A DNA stretch of 64,000 nt from Limnoperna fortunei. Lineage: Eukaryota > Mollusca > Bivalvia > Mytilida > Modiolidae. How positions within the stretch are numbered: the stretch's first letter is position 1; each line of letters opens with the position of its first letter. The stretch covers positions 19,106,641 through 19,170,640 of the forward strand of contig OX104122.1 of the NCBI GenBank assembly GCA_944474755.1, read 5' to 3'. Position numbers and translations under genes: made by a program. The notes below the pieces were generated by a model. That model was not told the DNA's origin and ran no database searches. It was given only the letters and a program-made list of their open reading frames with translations. This document shows, one piece after another, positions 1 to 9,061 of the stretch.

Positions 1-711
1 ATCTCTGATAACATTTTACTTTAAGGCACTGGTTCTATGCCTCTGTTGGTGGACTGTTAGTCCATTTACTTTGAGGCACTGGTTCTATGCCTCTGTTGGT
101 GGACTGTTAGTCCATTTACTTTGAGGCTCTGGTTCAATGCCTCTGTTGGTGGACTGTTAGTCCATTTACTATAAGAGCTGGTTCTATGCCTCTGTTGGTG
201 GACTGTTAGTCTATTTACTTTGAGGCACTGGTTCTATGCCTCTGTTGGTGGACTGTTAGTCCATTTATTATGAGGCACTGGTTCTATGCCTCTGTTGGTG
301 GACTGTTAGTCCATTTACTTTGAGGCACTGGTTCTATGCCTCTGCTGGTGGACTGTTAGTCCATTTACTATGACGCACTGGTTCTATGCCTCTGTTGGTG
401 GACTGTTAGTCCATTTACTTTGAGGCACTGGTTCTATGCCTCTGTTGGTGGACTGTTAGTCCATTTACTTTGAGGCACTGGTTCTATGCCTCTGTTGGTG
501 GACTGTTAGTCCATTTACTTTGAGGCACTGGTTCTATGCCTCTGTTGGTGGACTGTTAGTCCATTTACTTTGAGGCACTGGTTCTCTGCCTGTTGGTGGA
601 CTGTTAGTCCATTTACTTTGAGGCACTGGTTCTATGCCTCTGTTGGTGGACTGTTAGTCCATTTACTTTGAGGCACTGGTTCTAAGCCTCTGTTGGTTGA
701 CTTAGTCCATT
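1..711. repeat. 50-bp satellite array
   Basis: About 14 head-to-tail copies of a 50-bp unit, running off the left edge of the window. Copies are about 95% alike; one at about 168-215 is a base or two short and one at about 580-595 lost five bases. Each unit can fold into two small hairpins: gaggca/tgcctc (9-nt loop) and ggact/agtcc (3-nt loop). The last copy, near 690-708, is degenerate, which marks the true array edge. No coding frame is kept through the array. The class (satellite versus the core of a larger element) cannot be settled because the left end is outside the window. Confidence 0.95.
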
Positions 712-1080
712 TATTTCTTTTGATTTGTAATTAAATACATCACTATACATGTTTATAGTATGAAATTTGGTTTTACCCTTGTTCAAAATGAAAAAAGGTT
801 TGCAAAGTTACTGCAAAAAACTAAACCTAAATTGTGTTATTAGCATTATTTATTGAGTACATCTTATTGGGTGTATAGAAATATGGAATATTTCACAATT
901 TTAATGGAAACTGATTCTTTAAATTCAGACAAGAATAGCAAGGGAGCCAGTCCTGTGGTGTCACTTTGGTGCCAACAAGAAAACAAGCTGTAGAAATTGT
1001 GGATACCACAAACCACTGAAGCTAGGCTAGTAGCATAAATAACAACAAAGAAATATGAACAAGTGTGGACACAGAAAAAC
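712..1080. other. AT-rich spacer, no feature seen
   Basis: Non-coding AT-rich sequence between the satellite and the next mobile element. I see no open frame, RNA gene or repeat unit in it. Confidence 0.6.
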
Positions 1081-2023
1081 GTCTCGCCTGCATTCCTTAT
1101 CAGTAACGGAAATAAATTTCGTCATAAGCATTACGTAAATAGCATTAAATATTAGCAGTGGCCTGTATACAAAATATTGTCACCATACCCTGCATAGTTA
1201 CAGGGGAACAGCCGTAACCCAAAAACTTTAACAGTCGCTGGACCGTGAAATTGAGGTCAAGGTCAGGTGAACCTACCAGACAGTCATGTACTATTCATCA
1301 GCAAATTATATACCAAATATTGTCATCCTACTATGCGTAGTTACAGAGGAACTATCGTAACCTAAAAACTTTAACGTAGTCTCTGGACCGTGAAATTGAG
1401 GTCAAGGTCAGGTGACACCTACCAGACAGTCATGTACTAGTCATCAGCAACCTATACACCGAATATTGTCATCATACCATGCATAGTTACAGAGGAACTG
1501 TCGTAACCCCAAAACTTTAACGTAGTCACTGGACCGTGAAATTGAGGTTAAAGTCAGGTGACACCTACCAGACAGTCATGTACTAGTCATTAGCAACCTA
1601 TACACCAAATATTGTCATCCTACCATGCGTAGTTACAGAGGAACTGTCGCAACCCAAAAACTTTAACATAGTCACTGGACCGTGAAATTGAGTCAAGGTC
1701 AGGTGACACCTACCAGACAGTCATGTACTAGTCATCAGCAACCTATACACCAAATAATGTCATCCTACCATGCGTAGTTACAGAGGAACTGTCGTAACCC
1801 AAAAACTTTAACGTAGTCACTGGACCGTGAAATTGAGGTCAAGGTCAGGTGACAGGTGACTGACTGGCAAGTACTCATCACAAGCTAATCTGGACCAAAT
1901 TTGATGGACCTAGGGCTTGGGCTTACAAATATATGAAGCAAGATGTCAAGTGTTTACGCCTCCGCCGCCGCCGGATTCCCATACATATGTCTCACCTCCA
2001 GCGACTTTCGTCGCAGGCGAGAC
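1081..2023 (+). mobile_element. Pearl/HINE-like non-autonomous element
   Basis: The two ends carry a perfect 11-bp inverted repeat: gtctcgcctgc at 1081-1091 and gcaggcgagac at 2013-2023. The right end folds into a hairpin (1989-2023) with inner stem gcgac/gtcgc and loop tttc. The core is a tandem array of ~146-bp units. Short inverted repeats, a tandem core and a terminal hairpin are the known hallmarks of the bivalve pearl and insect HINE elements, which are non-autonomous relatives of Helentrons. No protein is encoded. A diverged relative lies at 39.1-40.7 kb. The family assignment is by structure, not by database match. Confidence 0.75.
1158..1862 (+). repeat. ~146-bp tandem core repeats
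   Basis: Nearly five copies of a ~146-bp unit. The motif catgtactag recurs near 1431, 1577 and 1722, giving periods of 146 and 145. Units share 'accgtgaaattgaggtcaag' and 'accagacagtcatgtacta'. The first unit is the most divergent. These units form the core of the pearl/HINE-like element. Confidence 0.9.
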
Positions 2024-2039
2024 AATAACTAAGATACTT

Positions 2040-2730
2040 TTGAGAGACTGTATTGCTCACCTGATTTTATATGCTATGAAGATGGCATTTCGTTGATGTT
2101 AAACTAAGTCCTGTAATTTTCAATAAACTTTATAGAAGAACCATCCAGAACAATATTGCTAGTAAGTTGTGTTTCCATTGGTTAACCAGTTTTAGAGATT
2201 TATAAAAAATGTGCCCATAGAGTCCTATGTTAAAAAAAGTCCTGTTGTCGGGGCCATTTTGAATTTTTCAATTGGCAATAAAAAACATAAACTTTAAAGA
2301 AGACCATCCAAACAATATTGCCAGTACATTTTGTTTCCATTGGTTAATCGGTTTCAAAGAAGCCTTTTAAAACTTTTTCCATAGAGTCCAATGTTATTCT
2401 ATGTAATGCTGTGGTGACCATTTTTGTTTTCCAATTGACATTGAAAACATTAACTTCATAAACAATATTGGTAGTAAGTTTTTTATTTCCATTGATAAAC
2501 CGGTTTCAGAGAAGAAGCCTTTTAAGTAAAACTTGTTCCTATAGGGTTGTCCTATGTTAAACTAAGTCCTGAGGTGGTGGCCTTTTAGTTTTCCAATTGG
2601 CATAATTGGTAGTAAGTTTTGTTTCCATTGGTTAACTGGTTTCAATGAAAAGAACCCATTTAAAACTTTTAACCATAAGGTCCAATGTTAAACCAACTCC
2701 TGCTGTGGCAGCCATTTGAATTTCCGATTG
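2040..2730 (+). repeat. Degenerate ~150-bp repeats
   Basis: Four diverged copies of a unit containing 'gtttccattggttaac', 'aacaatattg' and 'aagtcctg'. The key motif recurs near 2171, 2333, 2485 and 2621, so the spacing is 162, 152 and 136. No reading frame runs through it. It abuts the truncated 5' end of the LINE. Confidence 0.8.
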
Positions 2731-4374
2731 TTAACATATGTACTGGCACAAAGATTAAAACCTATACTTCCCAAAATTATACATACTGACCAAAAAGGAT
2801 ATGTTAAAAATCGATATATTGGATTTAACATAAGACAAATTCAAGATGTGATTGATCACTCAGAGAAATTTAATGTTGATGGTGCAATTTTGTTTTTAGA
2901 TTTTACAAAAGCGTTCGATTCCCTAGAATGGGATTTCATGATAGAAAGTCTTAAAAAATTTGGCTTTAAAAAAAACTTTGTAAATGATATAAAAATTTTA
3001 TATACTAATATAAAAGGGTGCATACTAAATAATGGGTGGATTTCAATACAGTTTACGATCCTACGTGGAATTCGACAAGGGTGTCCAGCCTCTTCTATAA
3101 TATTCGTTTTAGCAGTTGAGATCATGGCAATGAAATTAAGAGAAAACAAAAATTTAAAAGGTATTGAAATCAAACTAGATGGACTCACTCTTTAAAATAT
3201 GTCAATTAGCTGACGACACAACTTTATTTCTGAACTCTTTAAAAGATGTAACTCTTGCTATGAACATTATTGAAATTTTTGGAAGTTTTTCGGGTCTTAT
3301 ACTCAATCGAAATAAAACAGTAGCATTTCGATTAGGTTCCCTTAAACATACAAAAGACAAATTTGAAAATATAAACTGGACAACAAACCCAATAAAAGCA
3401 TTGGGATATTACTTTGGATATGACACAAAAGTATGTCAACATCTCAATACTGAAAAGCAATTAGAAAAATGTGAAAAAATTTTAAACAACTGGAATAAAA
3501 GGAAACTTACTTTGATTGGGAAAATAACAGTAATCAAATCTCTTATCATACCAAACCTTATCTACATTGCCTCAAACGTGGTAATTCCAAATGATATATT
3601 GCAAAAATTCAAAAGTATTATTTACATATTTATTTGGAATGGTAAAAAAGATAGAATAAAACGATCAGTATTATGCAGCGACATACTAGATGGGGGATTA
3701 AATATGATAGACATTGATAAATATATAGAAGCAATAAAAATTAAATGGATACTAAAACTACAGGAAAGCAAAGTTGAAAAGGATAACTGGTCTATAATAC
3801 CCAATTTTTATTTTAACAAATTTGGCAAAAATTTATTAATATTTGAAATGAACATAAAATCTATAAAGATGTTAGAAAAACATATATTTAATACACTACC
3901 TCTGTTTTATCAAAACTTAATAAAAACATGGGTTTCTGTGAAAGGAGGTCAATCAAAAATTCCAACTGACTTTCTTACTATAAGAAAAGAACTAATCTGG
4001 GGAAATCAAAACATTCAAGTAAATAATAAAAGCTTGTTCTTTAATAACTGGATTAAAAGTGATATTCTATATGTAAATGATATCATTGACGAAAAAGGAC
4101 AAATTTCAGAAAGAATAATTCTTAATAAACTAAAAAATAAACAAAACTGGATAAGCAAATTTCATAAAATTTTTACAGCAATTCCAAAACATTGGAAAAA
4201 CATACTGTCAGAAGAATCATCCTTTAAAACATATGTAAAAATAAACAGGAAACAAAATCTAAAAATATTCTATACATGTTACCTAACTAACGATATGTGT
4301 AACAAAGATATATATAAAATACTACACACCAATAGAAACAAAGATAAACCATTAGGCCTCTTATTATGGAATTG
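2731..4374 (+). pseudogene. L1-like LINE reverse transcriptase, 5' truncated
   Basis: Remnant of ORF2 of a non-LTR retrotransposon, the protein that copies LINE RNA into DNA at the target. The reverse-transcriptase domain is clear: a 'DQKGYVKNRYIG' block, catalytic Asp in LFLDFTKAFDS, RGIRQGCPASS, then LADDTTLFL with the paired Asp. After it comes the usual LINE thumb region (WNKRKLTLIGKITVIKSL). The endonuclease domain and 5' end are missing, as in most LINE copies. A frameshift at about 3190-3200, one extra T, breaks the frame between RGIRQGC and LADD. The nominal start at 2716 lies in the preceding repeat and is not a real start. The gene is cut at 4374 by another retroelement and resumes at 12657. 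Motifs fit the L1/Tx1 group best; the exact clade is uncertain. Confidence 0.9.
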
Positions 4375-4728
4375 AGCTTTTTTAGGAACGACACCAATGG
4401 GAGAAACTCTAAATGTTGACATAGGGGGGGAGGTAAATGGGCCAGCAATTCTTCCTAATGCTAATTCTTTAGATATTTTTTCTCTTACCATGGACCTATG
4501 ATCATCAACAGATTTTAAATTTTTACTTTCTCTAGGGGCTCTAGGTCCCTTATAATGAAGATGAAAACCAAATTTAAACCCATCTAATAATTCAGAAGCC
4601 TCTGTGTAAGGATAACCCTCTAAAAGTTTTTCCAGGACCTCAGTTTTTATTGGTGAATTGCCAAGGCTGTATCTGTCGCTGACTAAACTGTCCTTTGTTT
4701 TGTTGCTTATTTCTGCCAAGAAAGGCAT
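4375..4728 (-). pseudogene. RT/RNase H N-terminus, truncated copy
   Basis: Starts with the same MPFLAEISNK as the intact gene in copy B and stays collinear for about 115 codons to 'GVVPKKA'. Then the element ends and the frame runs into LINE sequence read backwards. None of the catalytic blocks is included, so the piece cannot be active. It overlaps the end of ORF1 (stop at 4640) by 89 bases in another frame, as in copy B. Confidence 0.9.
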
Positions 4729-5767
4729 GGTTAGACATTTTTGTAGGGCAATTAGAGCTTATGTGATCTTTCCCAAAGCAATTTGCACAATGGTGTAAAA
4801 ACTTACAACGTGTTCTATAACACTGACCGCGATTATGATCATAACACGGGGCTCTACTAATGGGCATCATATGTTGTCTTGGATTACCTTGACCCAGTAT
4901 AGTCCGATGAAAACCATCATTCACTGGGGGAACAATCATTGGCAATGTTGGTTTTAACATGGTCAATGCCCATAAGTCAGAATTTATGTGTGCCCATGAA
5001 GTTGAAGGTACTTGGGCCATTCTCATGCGGAACTGCTCGTCATACACCCTCCAAGAAAAGTCATGACTAGCACATCGAGCTGCAGCTTTTCTAATTATTG
5101 ACATGTATTTCAACAATTCAAAAATTTTTGACTGATGTTTGCATATAAAGATATTAATAAAAATTAAGAACGCATCGGTCCATTTTGAAATATTTGGGAC
5201 CAACTCCCTAACCTGATTCGGTTTGGATTGTATCGACCCCGTATTTGGATCTAAATAAAGCCCACCCCCTTCAAAGTGCTGAATCAATTCGGAACTTCCC
5301 TTTAACAACAAGGCAAAGTTAATATATTCATTGTTCCATATTTTCTGTTTCAGCTGTAAGGGAATGTGCGACCCTATATCTAAATCCGCAGTCATTATAA
5401 TGTCCGGACAACTAGCTGTCAAAACCCAATCATTTATATTTGTCCGCTGTTCTTTGTGGCATGGAGCTAAACCATCCCCCCTGTCTAATAAATCACATGA
5501 ATGAATGCGCGTTTGTTCATTTTGTACTAGGAGTTCATTATCAATAAACTCACCAATATGAGGACGTGTGTTTCCTTGAACAACAGGGATGGGACCGATG
5601 TTGACATTGACATCGTCTATTTCCAGTGCATCTGGGACACATGGCTCCGCTGTCTGATCTTTATTCCTTTTCCTGGGTGCCCCAGACTTTGCTGTCCTTG
5701 CATAAGGACTTGTAGACTGACGGCTTGACTTTCTTTTCTGTTTTGGTTCACTTCTCCTTTTGGGCAT
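4640..5767 (-). CDS. Gag-like ORF1 with zinc knuckle (DIRS-order element)
   Basis: A 375-residue protein from the ATG at 5767; the frame also stays open 11 codons upstream, but without an ATG. The N-terminus is very basic and Ser/Pro rich (MPKRRSEPKQKRKSS), like a nuclear or nucleic-acid binding tail. Near the C-terminus are two zinc motifs: a CCCH pattern C-x7-C-x4-C-x3-H (about residues 308-325) and a retroviral-type knuckle C-x2-C-x4-H-x4-C (about 327-340). By position and motifs it is the nucleocapsid-like protein that packages element RNA. It is the only uninterrupted ORF1 in the window: the copy at 10616-11743 has two stops. The following RT gene starts inside its last 89 bases. Confidence 0.85.
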   Translation of the reverse strand: MPKRRSEPKQKRKSSRQSTSPYARTAKSGAPRKRNKDQTAEPCVPDALEIDDVNVNIGPIPVVQGNTRPHIGEFIDNELLVQNEQTRIHSCDLLDRGDGLAPCHKEQRTNINDWVLTASCPDIIMTADLDIGSHIPLQLKQKIWNNEYINFALLLKGSSELIQHFEGGGLYLDPNTGSIQSKPNQVRELVPNISKWTDAFLIFINIFICKHQSKIFELLKYMSIIRKAAARCASHDFSWRVYDEQFRMRMAQVPSTSWAHINSDLWALTMLKPTLPMIVPPVNDGFHRTILGQGNPRQHMMPISRAPCYDHNRGQCYRTRCKFLHHCANCFGKDHISSNCPTKMSNHAFLGRNKQQNKGQFSQRQIQPWQFTNKN

Positions 5768-6675
5768 CTCTAATCTTCGGTTTGAAGAAAATCTTGGCAA
5801 TAGTCTGTTTTTTAACTGCTAGGCGCTTTACCAACAAAATGTCTATAACTTGGTTGATAAAACAGTATGTGTAACGGTCTTATAAATGTAAAAACACTTC
5901 AAACAGCTCTGGCCTTAGTTTAAATTGTTCAAGGAGAACAAAATGATTTCGAGTTATTTTCCGTGAATAGAAATTGGTCACTTAAGAGTATCGAGGCGCA
6001 CAATTGGTATATGCTCCAGAAAGCAGCACGTGTCTATAACCTGCCACACTTTTGGTTGTCCAAGTAGCACGTTTCTATGAGTAGCGGCACTTTCGGCAAT
6101 CTTTTGGCTTTTATAAAAATTTTCAACCGATCTACAGTATGCAATTTGTCGTAATTCCTTGTATACAATAGTTGCGGTGCAAATTGTTCTAGTGTAGGGT
6201 GTTAATAGTATCTCCTAATTCGTCCTCTGAAAGAAAGCACGTGTCTTTGTAGTTTAATTGTGATGAAAGAGTTTACGATAAACTTCAAATAAAATCCACT
6301 AAATATTGTCCGAACGCACACCAATTTCGTGTTCAATATAAGTACTCAATATCTCTTGATTGAATAAATTTAGATTGTAGATTTGGGTAAAATATTTATA
6401 CTGTTCAATATTCAATAAATATTCTGTCCTTTCAGCTTGCCAGCAAAACCGCAACTGTGGCCGGGAGCTAAAATTTGCTACCTCAACATTTTCTCACGCG
6501 CATGTCTCTTTCCTTGAAACATGAAACTTAAAACATAAATCATTTTTTAACATTTTTTCTTTTTGCAGATATTAAACACTTTGGACAAAGGGGGATAACT
6601 GTGATATAACTACCAAACTTTCAAGTATCAAATCGAAATTAAATTGGTTTATTTGCTATTGAATAAACCTTATTA
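5768..6675 (-). repeat. 5' non-coding region of DIRS-order copy A
   Basis: Non-coding sequence upstream of ORF1, nearly identical to 11744-12656. It carries CACGTG-type boxes at about 6028 and 6238. Differences from the B copy are a few substitutions and small indels, for example tgaatagaaa versus tgaagaatagaaa, and the block around 6455-6470. It presumably holds the promoter of the element. I could not find an inverted copy of its terminal bases at the other end of the element. Confidence 0.75.
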
Positions 6676-7535
6676 ATTTAAGAATTTGATTGGTAATATA
6701 AAACAAAGCAGAACTGGGACCCAGCTGATCAGCTAATCAGATTTCAATATGGAACAGTTAGATCATGTGTACAAAGCACTGCCTCTGTAAACCAACAAGT
6801 TGATAAAGTAAACCACTTACGTGAATTTCATGGTTAAATTAAAAGCAACATGTAATATGAAATAAAACTTTAATAAGTAATATTTACATTAGAAATTAAT
6901 GAATTTGTGGAGGAATGGCCGCAGCAAGTAACTGGACTGGACTCTAGCATTTTAACTATAAAGTGGCATTCTTGGGAAACCAATAGCAATGCCTTAACGA
7001 ACGACACTCTTCAAGGGATAAAACCAAGACAAAGTGTCTTAAGCTGACCTAACCTTAGAGGTCCTTAGTGCAAATTTATATTTAGCAAGCCTACCCTAGA
7101 GGCTAAGACAAAGCATTTTTGCAGGTCTACCTTAGAGACCAAGATAAAGCATTTTGCAGGCCTACCCTAGAGGCCAAGATAAAGCATTTTGCAGGCCTAC
7201 CCTAGAGGCCAAGATAAAGCATTTTACAGGCCTACCCTAGAGGCCAAGCTAAAGCATTTTGCAGGCCTACCCTAGAGGCCACGAAAAGCAATTTTGCAGG
7301 CCTACCTTGGAGGCCAAATAGCATAACAGCGGGCCCACCTTAGGAGCCAAAGCTAATGAAATGTTGGGTCTACCCTAGAGACCAAAATAAGCAAATTCAC
7401 CTTCCAGGGAAGCTACCAGGCAAGGTGTAATAACCTGTTAATAGGTTGGGCGTGCCAGAATCCAGCCACTAAAATTTGTATTAACAAATTTACAAAACAG
7501 CCCAACATCTGAAATCAATTCTGCGACCATTCCTC
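6676..7535 (-). other. Structured 3' non-coding region of copy B
   Basis: Holds an array of 35-bp hairpin units (see separate entry), hairpins aacct/aggtt (about 7430-7446) and aaatttg/caaattt (about 7474-7493), and a longer stem gttgggc/gcccaac (about 7444-7450 with 7499-7505). A 15-bp inverted pair with one mismatch, gaggaatggccgcag at 6910-6924 and its complement at 7521-7535, brackets the whole block. No coding frame. A role as a recombinase or RT recognition region is inference. Confidence 0.7.
7045..7397. repeat. 35-bp hairpin repeats with covarying stems
   Basis: One outlying unit (about 7045-7064), then nine units from 7085 at a period of 35 bases, most reading like 'ggcctaccctagaggcc' followed by aagataaagcatttt. 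Every well-kept unit folds into a 5-bp stem with a 7-8 nt loop. The stem sequence differs between units but pairing is kept: GACCT/AGGTC, AGCCT/AGGCT, GGTCT/AGACC and GGCCT/AGGCC. The unit near 7330-7363 is partly decayed. Confidence 0.9.
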
Positions 7536-8140
7536 TTAAAAGAACCAGACATCTGAAGATATAAAACATTCCAATGCCCCTTGCAATTCATGTAAAAATA
7601 TATCATTTCCTAAATGGTTCATGTGTACTCCATCTTCCCAATAAAGATTTGGTGTAGTGTGATCTACTGTATGTTTTATAAACCTTCCCCCCATTTTTAA
7701 ACATACATTTCTACCTTCCCTATTTACCCTTTTTCTCTTAAGTTCGATTTTTTTAATATTCTTTGCCCCTTTCCAAAATAATCTTGGCAATAAGTCTGAC
7801 CAAATAAAAACACAGTTTGGTAAACATTGGGCCAACTCTGTTATATCCTTCCTTATTGCATTATATAATATTGAGGTCTTTTGTTGGCATAAATCATTTG
7901 AACCTAAATGTATTATAACAACAGAAGGTGCAGCTTTGGTTCCAGTTCAGAATAAAAAATTGTTTTTAAATCCCCCCATTTCATACCCCTTCGCCCCATC
8001 CAAGTAATATGTACATTATTACTTTGCAAGCCAATATGCCTGTCTAATACCTTTAAAGCCCTTTGTTTGGCCCAATGAATAATGGATGAACCAATGATCC
8101 AAGTATCTACAAAATAAGTATGAAAGTAAAAAACGCAAGA
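7536..8140 (-). pseudogene. SGNH hydrolase domain downstream of the recombinase
   Basis: Reads in the same frame as the recombinase, right after its TAA stop: SCVFYFHTYFVDTWIIGSS and on. Recognisable SGNH blocks: block I around WIIGSSI (nucleophile Ser), block III HLGSND (Gly and Asn of the oxyanion hole) and block V DGVHMN (catalytic Asp-x-x-His). SGNH enzymes are esterases/lipases; in Ngaro elements their role is unknown. A one-base frameshift near 7930 separates ELEPK from AAPSVVIIHLGSND, so this copy is broken twice (stop and frameshift) though all catalytic blocks remain. The stretch 7536-7835 is an open frame of about 100 codons ending in DVWFF. Confidence 0.8.
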
Positions 8141-9061
8141 TTACTTAAATAATGAATTTGATGAGATTCTAATGTACTTTTTATATGATTGGGACTTCCA
8201 CCTACCCATAGCTTTTATTGATTCGTCATCGACTGCATTTAATGATGCTTGTGTAGCTGCTCCAATCCGAAATGAATGGGACTTGTAGCTGTTTGCATTA
8301 AGCCCTAAAAACTTTATACAATGTCTTAGCACTGCACAGAACTGATATCGAGTTAAAGGGGTACCATTGCTGTGACAAAATAAATAATCAGTTGAAGTTG
8401 GTCTAACTTTCATATACTTACTCAAAACTTTAACTGGGCACATTTCAGAGTTAGTGAGTTGTGTTATTATTAAAGTAGAATTATAGCCCTTTTGATCAGT
8501 TTTTGAATATCTAATGTTGACATGGAGACACTGTCCAACAAAAGATATATCTTGAAATCTCAATGTCTTATCTGGGCTATCCTGGTTAAATACAAATTCG
8601 CTTATTCTCAAAAACCCAAAAAAGGCTAAAATGAAAGCTGTCTTAAACAAAATTTTTTCATAAACTTGCTTACATACATTTGATAATGCATGAGGTAGTT
8701 TTGATAGAATGGGAAAAGTAATAGGCAGTCTTGAATCTTGTTTATTTCTCAAATTTTTATATCCTGAAATTAATTTTGTGATTACAAATTTGTTGCCTTG
8801 TTGGATGTTATACGAGTTTATTTTCTCACTGAATGACAAAGCAGACAAATAGGTTGCAATTGTGCTTGCTGCTGAACCCTGTTCGTAGTGGTGGGATATA
8901 AAGAAGACAATATGTTCTAATGGGGGTGGCCAAACATTAGGAAGTTTTACAAAGGAACGAAACTTATTAAAAGAGTTCAATGCTATCCTGTACACTTTGT
9001 GTGTGTTTGTTGACAAGCTTGCATTTAGAAGGCACTTGGTGTTAATTCTAAGAGTGTCCAT
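8141..9061 (-). CDS. Tyrosine recombinase (DIRS-order integrase)
   Basis: A 306-residue tyrosine recombinase, the enzyme that would insert the circular cDNA of the element. The N-terminal half is a SAM-like core-binding domain. The catalytic half has Arg152 in GFLRISEF, His262 and Arg265 in SHSFRIG, Trp288 and the nucleophile candidate Tyr296 in SYKKYIR, so the R...H-x-x-R...W...Y set is complete. Starts at an ATG inside the end of the RT/RNase H gene, a 37-base overlap in another frame, typical of DIRS-order elements. The frame ends at TAA (8143-8141), but the next codons continue in the same frame into an SGNH hydrolase. No other inactivating change is visible. Confidence 0.93.
   Translation of the reverse strand: MDTLRINTKCLLNASLSTNTHKVYRIALNSFNKFRSFVKLPNVWPPPLEHIVFFISHHYEQGSAASTIATYLSALSFSEKINSYNIQQGNKFVITKLISGYKNLRNKQDSRLPITFPILSKLPHALSNVCKQVYEKILFKTAFILAFFGFLRISEFVFNQDSPDKTLRFQDISFVGQCLHVNIRYSKTDQKGYNSTLIITQLTNSEMCPVKVLSKYMKVRPTSTDYLFCHSNGTPLTRYQFCAVLRHCIKFLGLNANSYKSHSFRIGAATQASLNAVDDESIKAMGRWKSQSYKKYIRISSNSLFK

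Larger units (their letters stand above)
4375..6675 (-). mobile_element. DIRS-order retrotransposon, partial copy A
   Basis: This is the 5' 2.3 kb of a tyrosine-recombinase retrotransposon on the minus strand: 5' non-coding region (5768-6675), gag-like ORF1 and the first ~115 codons of the RT gene. It matches 10351-12656 of copy B almost base for base, with a constant offset of 5976 through the coding part and 5981 at the far end. The match ends abruptly at 4375 (the LINE) and at 6675, where it abuts the 3' end of copy B. It is therefore head to tail with B. No recombinase gene is present in this copy. Confidence 0.9.

Noticed and set aside
1..711. CRISPR-like array
   Set aside because: There are no unique spacers between repeats; the 50-bp unit is purely tandem, and the context is eukaryotic.
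2856..3188. Minus-strand 110-codon frame
   Set aside because: It is the complement of the LINE RT gene, which has clear RT motifs on the other strand.
7085..7397. CRISPR-like array of short palindromic repeats
   Set aside because: Period 35 with no spacers of unique sequence; it lies within a retrotransposon.
8104..8143. A 38-base mini-intron (gtaatc...ttttgtag) between the recombinase and the SGNH domain
   Set aside because: Removing 38 bases would shift the frame, whereas the uninterrupted sequence already keeps the recombinase frame into the hydrolase. A single stop codon explains it better.
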